A stretch of 64,000 bases of DNA from Solea solea (taxonomy: Eukaryota; Chordata; Actinopteri; Pleuronectiformes; Soleidae), in the NCBI RefSeq assembly GCF_958295425.1, contig NC_081153.1, positions 11,242,419 through 11,306,418 of the forward strand. Reading direction: 5' to 3'. Shown here one piece after another: positions 63,255 through 64,000 of this stretch. Position numbers and translations under genes: made by a program. Position 1 is the first letter of the stretch; every line of letters starts with the position of its first letter. A model generated the notes under the pieces. It saw only the letters and a list, made by a program, of their open reading frames with translations, ran no database searches and was not told where the DNA came from.

Positions 63255-63490
63255 AGTCAGCTGCTGAGGCTGGGGGGAGGAGATGGAGCGAGGGATGAGG
63301 AGGGTGGTGGGAGGGAGAAGGGGAAGGCAGGTAAAGGGTATGAGGAGGCAGAGAAGGAATGGGGGAGTGGTGGAGCATGATAACCCAATTTGTTAGAGGT
63401 GGATAAATAGAGGTTTGGGAGGTAAATCACCATAGGGAGAGCAAATGAAATAAGGAGGGAGAGAAAAGGAGAGAGGGGAGAGGGAGGAGT
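63255..63490. repeat. Purine-rich (G/A) low-complexity tract
   Basis: The plus strand is overwhelmingly G and A, with GGAGGG/GAGAGG-type units, interrupted around 63380-63430 by mixed sequence. The minus strand gives a Pro/Ser/Leu-rich 125-codon frame that is a composition artefact. Confidence 0.8.
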
Positions 63491-64000
63491 GGGCAGAAAT
63501 AAACAACCTGGGCTAATGTAAATAATGCCAACTGTGCTCGCTGGTGAGCGACTATATTTTAATATTGAGCATATAAAAATGCTGCAGAGAGAAATTATAC
63601 CTGACTCTGACTGTAGTAAAAAGTCATAAATCACTCTAGTGTAGCAAGTGACCTATTTTGAAGACACAGACAAACCTATTGTCCATTTATTGGGCTGAAT
63701 CTTTCTTAGTCAGCACGGTTCCATGTGTTACTGGGTGTTGGAGTTTACTAACATTCTCTTGTTGGTTCTGCTCTGTTAATAAAGCACGGTTATATCTATC
63801 TATTCATAATGTATCTATGAATCCAAGGAATGTCTGTCTGTTCATCACATCACTGTTGACTTGGCTTAAAACATGGCAGGTGACTTACTAAGGGCACCAA
63901 TGTGTGCAGTTTGGATCAGACATGCCTGAGAAAACAGGCTGGATGAAAACCAAAGCTTAAGAACAGCGAGTCAAATTCCCACTTGAGACTGAATCCTACA
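63491..64000. other. Non-coding stretch, no gene seen
   Basis: Nothing recognised up to the window end. Confidence 0.5.

Noticed and set aside
63257..63634. 125-codon Pro/Ser-rich minus-strand frame
   Set aside because: Artefact of the G/A-rich tract.
1..64000. CRISPR arrays, operons, phage or bacterial elements
   Set aside because: No regularly spaced direct repeats with unique spacers, no compact gene arrangement and no bacterial-type genes. The sequence is vertebrate in character.
1..64000. Endogenous retrovirus or LTR element
   Set aside because: No paired long terminal repeats, no primer-binding site and no gag/pol/env-like frames were seen. The only reverse transcriptase remnant is of the non-LTR type.

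Overview
The window looks like vertebrate, almost certainly teleost fish, nuclear DNA. The evidence is the density of (CA)n/(TG)n microsatellites, the absence of compact genes, and several dispersed repeats I recognise as fish families. These include a tRNA-headed SINE whose body carries the 'housekeeping' blocks seen in many ray-finned fish, a second tRNA-like SINE, a Tc1-like transposon, and a non-LTR retrotransposon encoding a restriction-like endonuclease. No intact protein-coding gene, canonical tRNA, rRNA or CRISPR array could be supported. The longest open frames (about 120-156 codons) are of chance or low-complexity type. I read the window as intergenic or large-intron sequence.

Layout: 1-135 is a LINE-type 3' tail cut by the window edge. 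600-790 is a MITE-like repeat with a perfect 20-bp palindrome. Seven copies of one SINE family lie at 3485-3647, 10269-10557, 17637-17943, 30853-31078, 44054-44335, 50201-50285 and 55961-56116, in both orientations and at various stages of truncation. 13865-14755 is a decayed Tc1-like transposon that has lost two of its three catalytic residues. 16131-16350 is a different tRNA-headed SINE. 34370-35822 (minus strand) is a 5'-truncated, internally deleted, frameshifted LINE whose polymerase and endonuclease active sites are both broken. 62262-62335 is another retroposon-like tail. Between these lie long stretches of unique-looking, AT-leaning sequence with microsatellites and homopolymer runs.

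The recognisable coding material is all dead transposon protein, so there is no pathway or operon to describe. The non-repeat signals most worth checking are a cluster of homeodomain-type sites with a HOX/PBX/MEIS-like composite near 9748, a local CpG cluster at 52441-52640, a short ATG-plus-splice-donor configuration at 60180-60221, a perfect 16-bp-stem hairpin at 19531-19567 and a long purine-rich tract at 63255-63490. I did not find a convincing previously undescribed biological system here. Family names rest on recall of fish repeat consensus sequences and were not checked by any search.
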